Shown here: piece after piece, positions 1-6,807 of the stretch
Numbering within the stretch: position 1 is the stretch's first letter
Layout of the letters: each line of letters begins with the position of its first letter
DNA from: an uncultured Methylobacter sp.
GTDB taxonomy: Bacteria > Pseudomonadota > Gammaproteobacteria > Methylococcales > Methylomonadaceae
Direction: 5' to 3'
DNA length: 8,680 bases
NCBI GenBank assembly: GCA_903831545.1
Contig: CAIKYI010000585.1
Location: 1-8,680 of the forward strand
Translations under genes and position numbers: made by a program
Notes under the pieces: model-generated
The model's database searches: none
What the model was told of the DNA's origin: nothing
Seen by the model: the letters and a program-made list of their open reading frames with translations, nothing else

Positions 1-63
1 CCTTAGTATTTACATTTTTTTTGGTTGTCATAAATACACATTTAATCGTACTTTTTACATCCC

Positions 64-120
64 TGTAGTCTGTGTAGTCTGGATTCCGGCCAACCCTCGC
101 CTCACTCTCCCTGCCGGAAT
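64..120. repeat. Dispersed palindromic repeat with short direct repeat
   Basis: The sequence ATTCCGGC (83-90) is matched by its perfect inverted copy GCCGGAAT (113-120) around a 22-base loop. Just to the left, TGTAGTCT occurs twice (64-71 and 73-80). From general knowledge, stem sequences of the type CTGGATTCCGGC...GCCGGAATGACG recur between genes in many proteobacterial genomes; whether this one is multicopy here cannot be seen in the window. It lies about 70 bases past the stop of the ATPase gene, so it may also mark the operon end, but no T-run follows either arm. The remainder of 1-188 is AT-rich and shows no gene. Confidence 0.55.
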
Positions 121-156
121 GACGTCGATTATTACTTGTGTAGCGATCTATGGTCT

Positions 157-186
157 CTGTGGTAAAAAATAAAAAAAACATCACAG
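157..186 (-). terminator. Possible weak transcript end after the ATPase gene
   Basis: Immediately after the ATPase stop, the minus strand reads a run of eight T, one A, then six T. This run is enclosed by the short inverted arms 157-163 and 180-186 (seven pairs, one of them G-T). The T-run is in the loop and not after a GC-rich stem, so this is not a standard intrinsic terminator. It is listed because it is the only termination-like signal at the end of the apparent operon. Confidence 0.25.
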
Positions 187-188
187 GC

Positions 189-1994
189 TTACCAGGAGGA
201 CGCAATCTGGACAACTTCGGAAACCGAGGTAACGCCAGCCAGTAATTTATCAATCGCATCGTCCAGCAAACTCTTGACCCCGGAATTGCGCATTTTTACC
301 ACCAACTCACTTTCGCCTTCGCCATCGGCAACGGCGCGCGCCCAGTCCTCGCGCAACTCCAAAACCTCATAAAGCCCGATACGCCCGGAATAGCCTTTGC
401 CGCCGCAATAAATACAACCCGATGGATCATGAATGACGCGCCCGGCCAATTCAGAGCGATCGATTGAAATCGCTTCCAGCTCGGTCAGCGGACGGGGAAT
501 GCGGCAATGGGTGCACAGACGGCGCAATAAACGCTGGGCAACGGCAAGTCGCAGCGCCGCCGCAACCAAATAAGGTTCAACGCCCATATCGGTTAAACGG
601 GTTACTGTTGCCGCCGCAGAATTGGTATGCAAAGTACCCAGCACCATGTGACCGGTCAACGCCGCTTTAATGGCGACATCGGCGGTTTCCTTGTCCCTGA
701 TTTCGCCGATCATCACCACATCGGGATCATGGCGCAAAATACTGCGCAACGCCTTGGCAAAGCTGACCTTATCCCCGGAATCCACCTCGCATTGGGCAAT
801 ACCGTTTATTTCATATTCGATGGGATCTTCAATGGTAATGATGTTGACCTTGCGCTCTTCCAGCAACATGCGGATAGCGGCATACAAAGTGGTGGTTTTA
901 CCGCTACCCGTGGGGCCGGTCATAATCATCAAACCCTGAATGCGCCGCAAAAAAGCTTCGATCATCAGCTTGTGCGACGGCTCAAAACCCAGGTTTTCCA
1001 GGGTCAGCGATTCGGTCTGCACCGCCAGCAACCGCATGGTGATACGTTCGCCGTATTTGGTTGGCAAAGTCGCAACCCGCACGTCCACGCGTCGCTCGCC
1101 AGAAACAAACTGATGCGAAAACCGGCCATCCTGCGGCGAGCGCTTTTCGGCAATATCAAGATAAGCCATAACCTTCAGACGGCTGACCAACTCGGTAAAA
1201 ATATGAGAGTTAATCTGACTGTAATGCTCCAACTGACCATCCACCCGAAAACGAATGGTTGCCCCGTTATAGCCCGGATCGATATGAATATCCGAAGCCT
1301 GGCGCATATAAGCCGCATACAATAATTCGTCGCCGGTATTAACCGCATTGGCAACTTGCGCCACCTGCACACCCGGTGAGGGCAAAGCCTTAACGCCATG
1401 CGACACATCGCCGTAAACCTGCCTGAGCTTTACATCAAGTTGCCTGGCATCACCGGCCCACAAACGCACCTGCCTTTTTAACAAGCGCTCCAGTAAGGTG
1501 ATAACTGCATGGTTTTCAATATTTAAACAAACGACATTAATAATGCCGTCAAGTTCAATAAAAGGCAGAACTTTCTGCCTGAGCGCAATATTTCCGGGTA
1601 TTTTTAACGCACAAACCGGATCAATCCGTAATAAGGCGATATCCAGCACATGGGTTTCAGGATCAAAGCCGACGTGATCGAGATATTCAACGCCAAAACG
1701 CACATTGCCACCCTCAACCAAAACCCAGCGCACTTTGGCTTGCCGGGTAAATCGCCGATGATTGGCTTCAATGCTGATGGTGATTTTGACGTCTTTATCA
1801 ATAACCCCGGCGTGTCCCGCAATCATCAGACCTGCGCCGCTTGACGAACTGTCTTCAATTCCGGCATTGCTGATGGTAATGCTGTTTTCCTGAAACACGG
1901 TTGCACGCCAACCGCTGACCAACTCTCGCGATTTGTCGCGATTCTCTGCAGCGACAGGGCCGGTTTTTAAGGTTTTGGACTGCTCGTGCTTCAT
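189..1994 (-). CDS. PilZ-GspE/PilB-type assembly ATPase
   Basis: Hexameric AAA-type ATPase of the secretion/pilus family that powers filament assembly at the cytoplasmic face of the inner membrane. Numbering is from the ATG at 1994 (601 aa). Residues ~16-107 look like a PilZ domain: RxxxR (R19, R23) and, 25 residues on, DxSxxG (D48, S50, G53) are the two c-di-GMP-binding motifs. Residues ~113-197 resemble the GspE/MshE N-terminal domain. The motor follows: Walker A GPTGSGKTT (K366), Asp box EDPIE, Walker B with E431, His box LGTLHTNS, and a tetracysteine zinc site (C494, C497, C527, C530). The frame extends to a GTG at 2012 with no ribosome site; the ATG at 1994 has GGAAAG just upstream and is preferred. 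Last gene of the pilM/N-to-ATPase run. The family call is very sure; extension ATPase versus T2SS or MSHA-type is not settled. The PilZ fusion is inferred from motifs. Confidence 0.93.
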   Translation of the reverse strand: MKHEQSKTLKTGPVAAENRDKSRELVSGWRATVFQENSITISNAGIEDSSSSGAGLMIAGHAGVIDKDVKITISIEANHRRFTRQAKVRWVLVEGGNVRFGVEYLDHVGFDPETHVLDIALLRIDPVCALKIPGNIALRQKVLPFIELDGIINVVCLNIENHAVITLLERLLKRQVRLWAGDARQLDVKLRQVYGDVSHGVKALPSPGVQVAQVANAVNTGDELLYAAYMRQASDIHIDPGYNGATIRFRVDGQLEHYSQINSHIFTELVSRLKVMAYLDIAEKRSPQDGRFSHQFVSGERRVDVRVATLPTKYGERITMRLLAVQTESLTLENLGFEPSHKLMIEAFLRRIQGLMIMTGPTGSGKTTTLYAAIRMLLEERKVNIITIEDPIEYEINGIAQCEVDSGDKVSFAKALRSILRHDPDVVMIGEIRDKETADVAIKAALTGHMVLGTLHTNSAAATVTRLTDMGVEPYLVAAALRLAVAQRLLRRLCTHCRIPRPLTELEAISIDRSELAGRVIHDPSGCIYCGGKGYSGRIGLYEVLELREDWARAVADGEGESELVVKMRNSGVKSLLDDAIDKLLAGVTSVSEVVQIASSW

Positions 1995-2076
1995 CTCAGC
2001 TTTCCATAACACAACGTTACAGAACCGCTAAATGGGTATTTGCAAACGTCTGCTGTTGAAGCCAATGCCATTAAAA

Positions 2077-2733
2077 TCAGATCCATAGCGTCAACAGCCA
2101 TTCCTGCCTACCGGTATTTGATTTGTCAGGTTGCATTGATAACGAAACGGGCAACGCTTTGACATCACTCTCAATCAAAGACAACAATGCCCGATAATTA
2201 TCCAGATAACTACCGATATAGCGAATCGTCCAGACATTTAAATCCTTGTCATCGGTAGTGGTAACAGGTGGAGCCGCCGCTATTGCGGGAGCTACCGCTA
2301 AAATATCTTTAAGCCAGTGCTGGGTATCACGCAAGGATCGGGGTAAAACATCTTTGCCCGGTTTATCGTTGCGCTTTTCGTCCAGCACCTGCAAATGATT
2401 GTTCGCCAAAATAACCGAAATGCGTTCCAGCGCATCATTGGAAGAACCCGACCGTGCCATAAAACTGCTGCTCGCCGCCAATGCCTCGTGCATGACTTTA
2501 TCTTCCTGTTCCAGTTTGGCAACTTCCTCCGTAATGCTGCTTTGTTGCTGGGCAATACCCGGCAACGCGGCAGCATCAATGCCTTTTTGCTTCATGCCGA
2601 TATATTGCGCCTCGGCTTTTTTGGTTTTTTCCGTTACAAAATTGGGACTGATAATCACAAAATACAGCACCAGTACGCCCAGCGCAGGCAGGACGCGTTT
2701 AAGCCAAAGTTCACGTTGTTGTTCAGCGGTCAT
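2077..2733 (-). CDS. PilO/GspM-like inner-membrane platform protein
   Basis: Predicted bitopic membrane protein of 218 aa. A short cytoplasmic tail is followed by one membrane segment at about residues 13-31. A coiled-coil-prone stretch spans ~35-85, and an Ala/Pro-rich linker lies at ~147-157. The C-terminal part (~165-218, starting NVWTIRYIGSYLDNYRALL) has the strand-helix-strand pattern of the ferredoxin-like PilO/GspM periplasmic domain. PilO pairs with PilN in the alignment complex that links the cytoplasmic motor to the outer parts of the machine. It lies between the GxxExxY gene and the ATPase gene, which fits. No clear Shine-Dalgarno precedes the ATG (the upstream bases are T-rich), so expression may depend on translation from the upstream gene. 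The family is called on topology, fold pattern and neighbours, since sequence identity in this family is usually low. GspM, PilO and MshJ/K types cannot be told apart. Confidence 0.72.
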   Translation of the reverse strand: MTAEQQRELWLKRVLPALGVLVLYFVIISPNFVTEKTKKAEAQYIGMKQKGIDAAALPGIAQQQSSITEEVAKLEQEDKVMHEALAASSSFMARSGSSNDALERISVILANNHLQVLDEKRNDKPGKDVLPRSLRDTQHWLKDILAVAPAIAAAPPVTTTDDKDLNVWTIRYIGSYLDNYRALLSLIESDVKALPVSLSMQPDKSNTGRQEWLLTLWI

Positions 2734-2755
2734 ATAAATACAGTTAAAAATTCAG

Positions 2756-2776
2756 CCACGCTGCTATCAAGCGTGG
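2756..2776 (-). terminator. Intergenic hairpin between GxxExxY and pilO-like genes
   Basis: CCACGC (2756-2761) and GCGTGG (2771-2776) form a perfect six-pair stem with a nine-base loop. On the minus strand it is followed by CTGAATTTTT, so the T-run begins five bases after the stem. It could be a weak or partial terminator inside the operon, or a processing/stability hairpin that sets different levels for the genes either side. It lies entirely in the 56-base gap. Confidence 0.4.
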
Positions 2777-2789
2777 AACAGGCAAAAAA

Positions 2790-3176
2790 TTAAAACCACC
2801 GATAGCCATTCACTATACATTTGGTTCCGTTTTGTAAAACAGGCTCATTAAAGTTAAACAACAAAGCAACTTTACAGCGCGTCAACTTTTGGCAAGTAAT
2901 CAATTCAAGGGTATGCACAGGGAGCAATTCCTCGACGGCTTTCACTTTGACAATGACTTTATTCTCAACCAAAAAATCCAGCTTCAAAGGCATCAGTTCT
3001 GCGTATTGGCCCACTGCAACAGACATTGACTTTTGCCTTTCAAAACAAAGATGCCTGTTCGTCAACTTAATAGCCAAACAGATCTCATAGATGCTGTCGC
3101 TAAACCCCGGCCCCAATACACTATGCACCTCATTGGCCGCAACCATGATTTCATTGGCTAAACTATTTTCAATCAT
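2790..3176 (-). CDS. GxxExxY family protein (PDDEXK_3-like), likely degenerate active site
   Basis: A 128-aa protein of the GxxExxY family, which belongs to the PD-(D/E)XK nuclease-like superfamily; the biological role of the family is not established. The name motif is present as GFSDSIY at residues 24-30, with Asp replacing the usual Glu. The nuclease-like core follows: LDFLVENKVIVKVKAVEEL, with D67 in place. The residue that is normally Glu in the family's vivElKa pattern is Lys77 (codon AAA, one base from GAA). A NFNEP... tail matches the usual C-terminal segment and the length is normal for the family, so the gene is intact. GC by hand over 2821-3120 is 42% (126/300), against about 59% in a 180-base sample of the ATPase gene (481-660). 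It starts 45 bases after the pilM/N stop without a visible ribosome site. The setting suggests insertion into a pilus operon. The family call is good; activity is doubtful. Confidence 0.82.
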   Translation of the reverse strand: MIENSLANEIMVAANEVHSVLGPGFSDSIYEICLAIKLTNRHLCFERQKSMSVAVGQYAELMPLKLDFLVENKVIVKVKAVEELLPVHTLELITCQKLTRCKVALLFNFNEPVLQNGTKCIVNGYRWF

Positions 3177-3221
3177 TGTTATTCAATTACCCTAACCGTA
3201 ACCCAGTTGCGGTCAAACAAC

Positions 3222-4607
3222 TCATAACGCCTTTTTTTTGTTAAATCCGTCCACACCCAGATCCTGCAACTTAAGCTCAAATTCCCAGGGGCCACCGTCC
3301 ACTAAAAACCCCATATTCTTTTTAGTCGGCGCCACAACCGACCAGCCCAGCGCCACCAGTTCTTTCTCCAGATAATTGGACAATTCATTGGCCGAGGTTG
3401 CATCAAGACTGATACCACTGATTCTGACCTCATCCTTGTCAACAACAATAGCTTCTACCAACAGATTGTCAGGCCGCCCCTTGGCCAGCGCGTTCAGCAA
3501 TTGCGCGGGACGATGCTGCAAGCCGTCAATCAACCGGGGCAAGGTTTCCGAGTCGCCTTTCAGCTTGTCGATTTTCTCTTTCAACTTGTCGCGCCTGGCC
3601 TGATCGTCACTCAGGGTCTTGCGCATCGCGGTCATCGAAGTTTCGACTTGTTGCAAAGCGGTATATTTGTTTGTGTAGTCATTGGTTTTATATAAATTCC
3701 AGAACAAATGACTTAAACAAATCACCACCGCCAGCGAGCCGCCGGACGCCATCAACAGCAAATCTTTATTGAGTTTGGAATGATGCCGCAACACCGGCAC
3801 GGCAGGCGGGTCTTTTTTAACCAGCACACTTGACCAGGCCAGCAGCCAGTCAGTAACCGGATTAACCTCGTTTAAATGCAGACTAAACGCGGTGGCTGGC
3901 AACAGCTCGATTTTGTTGTTTAACAGCGTTTCGGAATGCGCAACCGGGCCTTGTTCCGCCAGCCACTGCTCCAGTTCGTCATGCCAGCGACGACTGTCAA
4001 ACGCAAACAGCCGCATAGTCAAACCCTGCTCAGGATGGTTTCTTAGCGCAACCAACTGGGTCGGCCAGCATTCCATTCTCAGCCAGTCCTGGCGTTCCGG
4101 ATTATCAAGCGACAACGGCAGCGCGGCCGGATGTAACAAACCCGCCAGTGAGCTGCCCGCTTTTTTAAGGGCTTTTTGCACATCCTCAAAATACAGTTGA
4201 TTAATCTGGCTTACCCAGTAACTGCTCATTTCATCTTTATTGCTTAACAATTGATAAGCCAATTGCGTATCCAAAGACGACTGACCGGTTAAACCTTCCA
4301 GCTCAAACTGCAAGGCCTGCAGCAAGGTATCCTCATCAACGCCTTCGACCTGCATCGACGGAATGCTGAACAGGGTGATGGGCAAACCCAGATAAAACAG
4401 CCAGACCTTACGCCCCAACGGACGACTGTTGGCGGCAATAAAGTTAAGGCATTCCGCAAGCTTGGCCTGACCTGGACAGGCCACGGCAAGAGTTTCGGCA
4501 TTGCCAAACTGAATACCGGCTTTATCAACATCGACACGAAAGGTTTTAACCTCGGTGATAAACAGCAGCGTATGCGCAGGGCGTTTGCTTATAAAAGGCA
4601 AAGACAT
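3222..4607 (-). CDS. PilM-PilN fusion / GspL-like inner-membrane protein
   Basis: 461 aa from the ATG at 4607. Residues 1 to ~280 are soluble and show the weak actin-like pattern of GspL/PilM/HofM cytoplasmic domains. One membrane segment follows at about 283-306 (LLLMASGGSLAVVICLSHLF). Next come a charged coiled-coil stretch (~314-350) and a PilN-like periplasmic domain (~375-455) containing LLVEAIVVDKDEVRISGIS and a helix with SANELSNYLEKEL. This equals PilM plus PilN in one chain, as in GspL. Role: it docks the assembly ATPase on the cytoplasmic side and pairs with the PilO/GspM-like partner encoded two genes downstream. The open frame extends upstream to a TTG at 4625; neither start has a good ribosome site, and the ATG begins the family-like MSLPFISK segment. 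Repeat copy A begins four bases before the start, so the promoter of this gene probably lies inside that repeat. Confidence 0.8.
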   Translation of the reverse strand: MSLPFISKRPAHTLLFITEVKTFRVDVDKAGIQFGNAETLAVACPGQAKLAECLNFIAANSRPLGRKVWLFYLGLPITLFSIPSMQVEGVDEDTLLQALQFELEGLTGQSSLDTQLAYQLLSNKDEMSSYWVSQINQLYFEDVQKALKKAGSSLAGLLHPAALPLSLDNPERQDWLRMECWPTQLVALRNHPEQGLTMRLFAFDSRRWHDELEQWLAEQGPVAHSETLLNNKIELLPATAFSLHLNEVNPVTDWLLAWSSVLVKKDPPAVPVLRHHSKLNKDLLLMASGGSLAVVICLSHLFWNLYKTNDYTNKYTALQQVETSMTAMRKTLSDDQARRDKLKEKIDKLKGDSETLPRLIDGLQHRPAQLLNALAKGRPDNLLVEAIVVDKDEVRISGISLDATSANELSNYLEKELVALGWSVVAPTKKNMGFLVDGGPWEFELKLQDLGVDGFNKKKAL

Positions 4608-4610
4608 AGA

Positions 4611-4708
4611 TGAAAAATTAACCAAAAAAATCCCGATTCAAATAATAAAAACTTGGTGAAGCAAACACAAAAGCACGAAGCCCACTAAAGGCAAAAACCT
4701 TCGTGTAC
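4611..4708. repeat. ~100-base direct repeat, copy A
   Basis: Begins TGAAAAATTAACCAAAAAAA and aligns along its length with copy B at 6696-6796. Shared blocks include AATAAAAA, AAGCAAACAC, AAAGCAC and a TTGTAC/TCGTGTAC end, with a roughly 9-base length difference in the first third. Copy A continues into a longer imperfect hairpin: CACAAAAGCACGAAG (4666-4680) against CTTCGTGCTTGTG (4708-4720), with two extra A in the left arm; copy B lacks the right arm. It separates the pglL 3' end from the pilM/N start. Origin unknown. Confidence 0.65.
4642..4670 (-). promoter_or_regulatory. Promoter candidate for the pilM/N operon, inside repeat A
   Basis: On the minus strand TTGTGT (4670-4665) and TATTAT (4647-4642) are exactly 17 bases apart, giving a -35 that matches the sigma-70 consensus at three of six positions and a -10 that matches at five of six. 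The -10 lies about 34 bases before the ATG at 4607. Copy B of the repeat preserves the same geometry. This is consensus matching only. Confidence 0.33.
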
Positions 4709-4750
4709 TTCGTGCTTGTGGGATACCAATCCCCGTTAACAAATAGCTTT

Positions 4751-4831
4751 GTAGGATGGGTATAGCGCCAGCGAAACCCATCGGGTTGGTGGTATAGGCG
4801 ATGGGTTTCGCTACCGATCTACCCATCCTAC
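4751..4831. repeat. REPIN: two inverted GTAG-type REP elements
   Basis: Two 32-base REPs face each other. One is forward at 4751-4782 (starts GTAGGATGGGT, ends GAAACCCATC) and one is reverse at 4800-4831 (starts GATGGGTTTCGC, ends ACCCATCCTAC), with a 17-base spacer. Each unit has GTAG followed by an imperfect palindrome (GATGGGT...ACCCATC), the layout of REP elements linked to RAYT transposases. GTAG lies at the outer ends, which is the canonical REPIN arrangement. No RAYT gene is in the window. It lies between pglL and pilM/N. Confidence 0.85.
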
Positions 4832-4842
4832 GGTGGTGTTTA

Positions 4843-4858
4843 ATCGTTCCGGAACGAT
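4843..4858. promoter_or_regulatory. 16-base perfect palindrome after pglL
   Basis: ATCGTTCCGGAACGAT is a perfect palindrome five bases past the pglL stop. It could be a dimeric-regulator site for the downstream pilM/N unit or a short hairpin at the transcript end. There is no loop of normal size and no following T-run, so a terminator is unlikely. A palindrome of this size could occur by chance roughly once in several windows of this length. Confidence 0.35.
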
Positions 4859-4863
4859 GGCAA

Positions 4864-6591
4864 CTACTTAATCATCTCCCGTAAAAACGCGGTTTTTTTC
4901 TGGTCGTCTGCACTGAGCAACGTCAACTGCGCCTTAAACTTGTCTGCCCAACCCGGATAGGCATTTAAAGCCAGGCTCATCGTGTTTTTTGCCTCACCGG
5001 TCAAACCGTTTAAGGCTTGCATTTCAGCTTGCCGATAAGCCAACGGACTGGATGGCAAAAACCGGTAGCTAACCTCGGTCAAGGTTGTTAAAGTCGGACG
5101 CATCTCCTCATCTTCAGGAGTTCCGGCATTGGTAAAAATCGTCGCAATATAAGGCGTCAGTAAGGGCGCATAGCTATTCGCTTCTTTGCAAACTGCCATT
5201 AACCGACTAAAGGTACGCGGTGAACTGTCATTCATTGCATCTTCGGATGCCTGCTCCAGTTTCGTATAGTGCCATTCATGTACCCCGGCTATCGCAAGGC
5301 CGGATAGCAGTAAACCACTCAAAGCCGCAATGCCCGCACCTCCCAAACGAATCGGCCAAAACCGGTCATCGCCCAGCGCTAAAATCATCGCCGCAAGGCC
5401 CAAAAATTGAGCATACCAAAGCGGATACTCCAGCAAACTGTGCAAGCCCAAAATGCCCGCCAGCATCAACAGCCACAGTCTAAAAGCGCCGGTAGCGTCC
5501 GAGGCCTTGTCTTGGTGTTGCCCGTTAAGGCTCACAAGCAACTGTCGCAACCAGAAACCCAGCAATCCCACCAACAGCACAACCGGAAAAATACCCAGTT
5601 CCGCCAATAAATGTAAAATCACATTATGGGCATGCTCCATACGGTTGGACAGTTCCGGGATATGTTGTCCGGCCTGAAAATACGCCCAATCGAACTGACC
5701 AAAACCCTGGCCCAACCACGGCGACTGTAAAAACACATGCCAGGCTACTTGCCATATATGTTGTCGCAGCGGCGCACCGCCCACTTCCTGATACAAACGT
5801 TCCGCTGCCGTGGTTGCTTGCAGCGCCAATAAAATCCCGCTGGCCCACAACACCTGCAACAACACATACAAAGCCAAACCCGCCAACAGCAACCGTACCA
5901 ACGGGCGTTGCCAGCGCCACGCCAACAGCAACAAAATAAGCCAATATAACCAGACGCTACGCGACGGCGTTAAACTTAAACCCACGATAATAACAACCGC
6001 CAGCGTTACCAGATAAACCCGCCACACCGGTTTAGCCACCGTCTGTAAATACAACACCGACGCCAAACCCAACGCCAGCAAGTCAGCGTAGTTATTGGCT
6101 TGGGCGGTGCCGCCCCACCAGCCAAACAGCCCGGTCAACCTTAAAACAACTTCCTGCAACGTTGCGCAAACCGCAGCGGCGGTTAACCCGCCAGCCAGCC
6201 ACAATCCCACGTGTTCGCGTCCGCTGTGCTCTGCCAACAAGCCGACCAACGCCATCAACAGCGCCGCCCACAATAAATACAACATGCCCATTTGCGCATG
6301 TTGGCTATTAACCTGCGGCAGCAATTGCGCTTGCACGGCAATAAACGCCATCAACGCCAGCGGTAACAACACCAGGCGCGGCAAACGTATACCGCCGGCA
6401 CGCGGCAACAGCCACAAAGCAGCCAGCCACGCCAGCAAACCCAGGGTTATCGCCAACCATTCATCATGAAACGAACGCACCGGATTTAAATGTTGCGACA
6501 CAAACAACGGCAACACCGGCAGCAGCGCCAATAACATTAAACTGCCGCGCATAGACCACAAACACAACTTGGATTTCAGGTTGTTCTCCAT
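4864..6591 (-). CDS. pglL: PglL-type O-oligosaccharyltransferase
   Basis: A 575-aa polytopic inner-membrane protein of the PglL/WaaL/Wzy_C superfamily. These enzymes move a lipid-linked glycan en bloc to Ser/Thr of periplasmic proteins, with pilins the classic substrate. About a dozen hydrophobic segments run from residue 15 to ~437. Hallmarks: GTAQANNYAD (161-170, PglL GQxxQxN-like position), SLTPSR (R211), and the large loop with PWLGQGFGQF (291-300), EHAHN (319-323) and a helix LHLLAELGI. HSLLEYPLWY (384-393; H384, E388) is the PglL family signature. A soluble, helix-rich C-terminal region (~438-575) matches the Wzy_C_2-like tail. Length is usual for PglL. No Shine-Dalgarno is visible before the ATG. 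The location next to pilin and pilus assembly genes suggests pilin glycosylation; ligation of O-antigen is less likely given the HSxxEYPLWY signature. The gene is bracketed by repeats, consistent with movement as a unit (inference). Confidence 0.9.
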   Translation of the reverse strand: MENNLKSKLCLWSMRGSLMLLALLPVLPLFVSQHLNPVRSFHDEWLAITLGLLAWLAALWLLPRAGGIRLPRLVLLPLALMAFIAVQAQLLPQVNSQHAQMGMLYLLWAALLMALVGLLAEHSGREHVGLWLAGGLTAAAVCATLQEVVLRLTGLFGWWGGTAQANNYADLLALGLASVLYLQTVAKPVWRVYLVTLAVVIIVGLSLTPSRSVWLYWLILLLLAWRWQRPLVRLLLAGLALYVLLQVLWASGILLALQATTAAERLYQEVGGAPLRQHIWQVAWHVFLQSPWLGQGFGQFDWAYFQAGQHIPELSNRMEHAHNVILHLLAELGIFPVVLLVGLLGFWLRQLLVSLNGQHQDKASDATGAFRLWLLMLAGILGLHSLLEYPLWYAQFLGLAAMILALGDDRFWPIRLGGAGIAALSGLLLSGLAIAGVHEWHYTKLEQASEDAMNDSSPRTFSRLMAVCKEANSYAPLLTPYIATIFTNAGTPEDEEMRPTLTTLTEVSYRFLPSSPLAYRQAEMQALNGLTGEAKNTMSLALNAYPGWADKFKAQLTLLSADDQKKTAFLREMIK

Positions 6592-6605
6592 AAATTTAGA
6601 GTAAT

Positions 6606-6680
6606 GATGGGGTTCACTACATTCTACCCATCCTACCGTGATGCGCTTCGTAGGATGGGTAGAGCAACGCGAAACCCATC
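6606..6680. repeat. Inverted pair of REP elements upstream of pglL
   Basis: A reverse REP at 6606-6636 (ends ACCCATCCTAC) and a forward REP at 6650-6680 (starts GTAGGATGGGTAGAG, ends GAAACCCATC), 31 bases each, lie 13 bases apart. Here the GTAG ends point inward, opposite to the pair at 4751-4831. The reverse copy is slightly diverged (GATGGGGTTCACTAC). They lie 15 bases before the pglL start, so any promoter for pglL must read through them. Confidence 0.82.
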
Positions 6681-6695
6681 GGTTATGCCGCGAAC

Positions 6696-6796
6696 TGAAA
6701 AATTGACCAAAAAAACTCGATGTATACGTTAATTAATAAAAATCGGGTAAAGCAAACACGAAAGCACAAAGCGCACCCACAAAAACGTTCTTGTAC
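6696..6796. repeat. ~100-base direct repeat, copy B
   Basis: Begins TGAAAAATTGACCAAAAAAA and matches copy A (4611-4708) in the same orientation. It sits between the PepSY gene and the REP pair ahead of pglL. On the minus strand TCGTGT (6761-6756) and TATTAA (6738-6733) are 17 bases apart, the same positions as the promoter candidate in copy A. In both copies they point at the next gene. Confidence 0.62.
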
Positions 6797-6807
6797 CCAT
6801 TCCGCTG

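Noticed and set aside
627..1325. 232-codon open frame on the plus strand
   Set aside because: Fully antisense to the ATPase motor region whose motifs are unmistakable; the product has no recognisable domain pattern.
4638..4826. 62-codon minus-strand frame between pglL and pilM/N
   Set aside because: It consists only of repeat A and REP sequence; no coding signature.
4751..4831. CRISPR-like array from repeated GTAGGATGGGT units
   Set aside because: Units alternate in orientation, are irregularly spaced and have GTAG-palindrome structure; they are REPs and no cas gene is present.
5624..5944. 106-codon minus-strand frame inside pglL
   Set aside because: Out-of-frame shadow of the transmembrane-rich pglL sequence; no ribosome site or domain.
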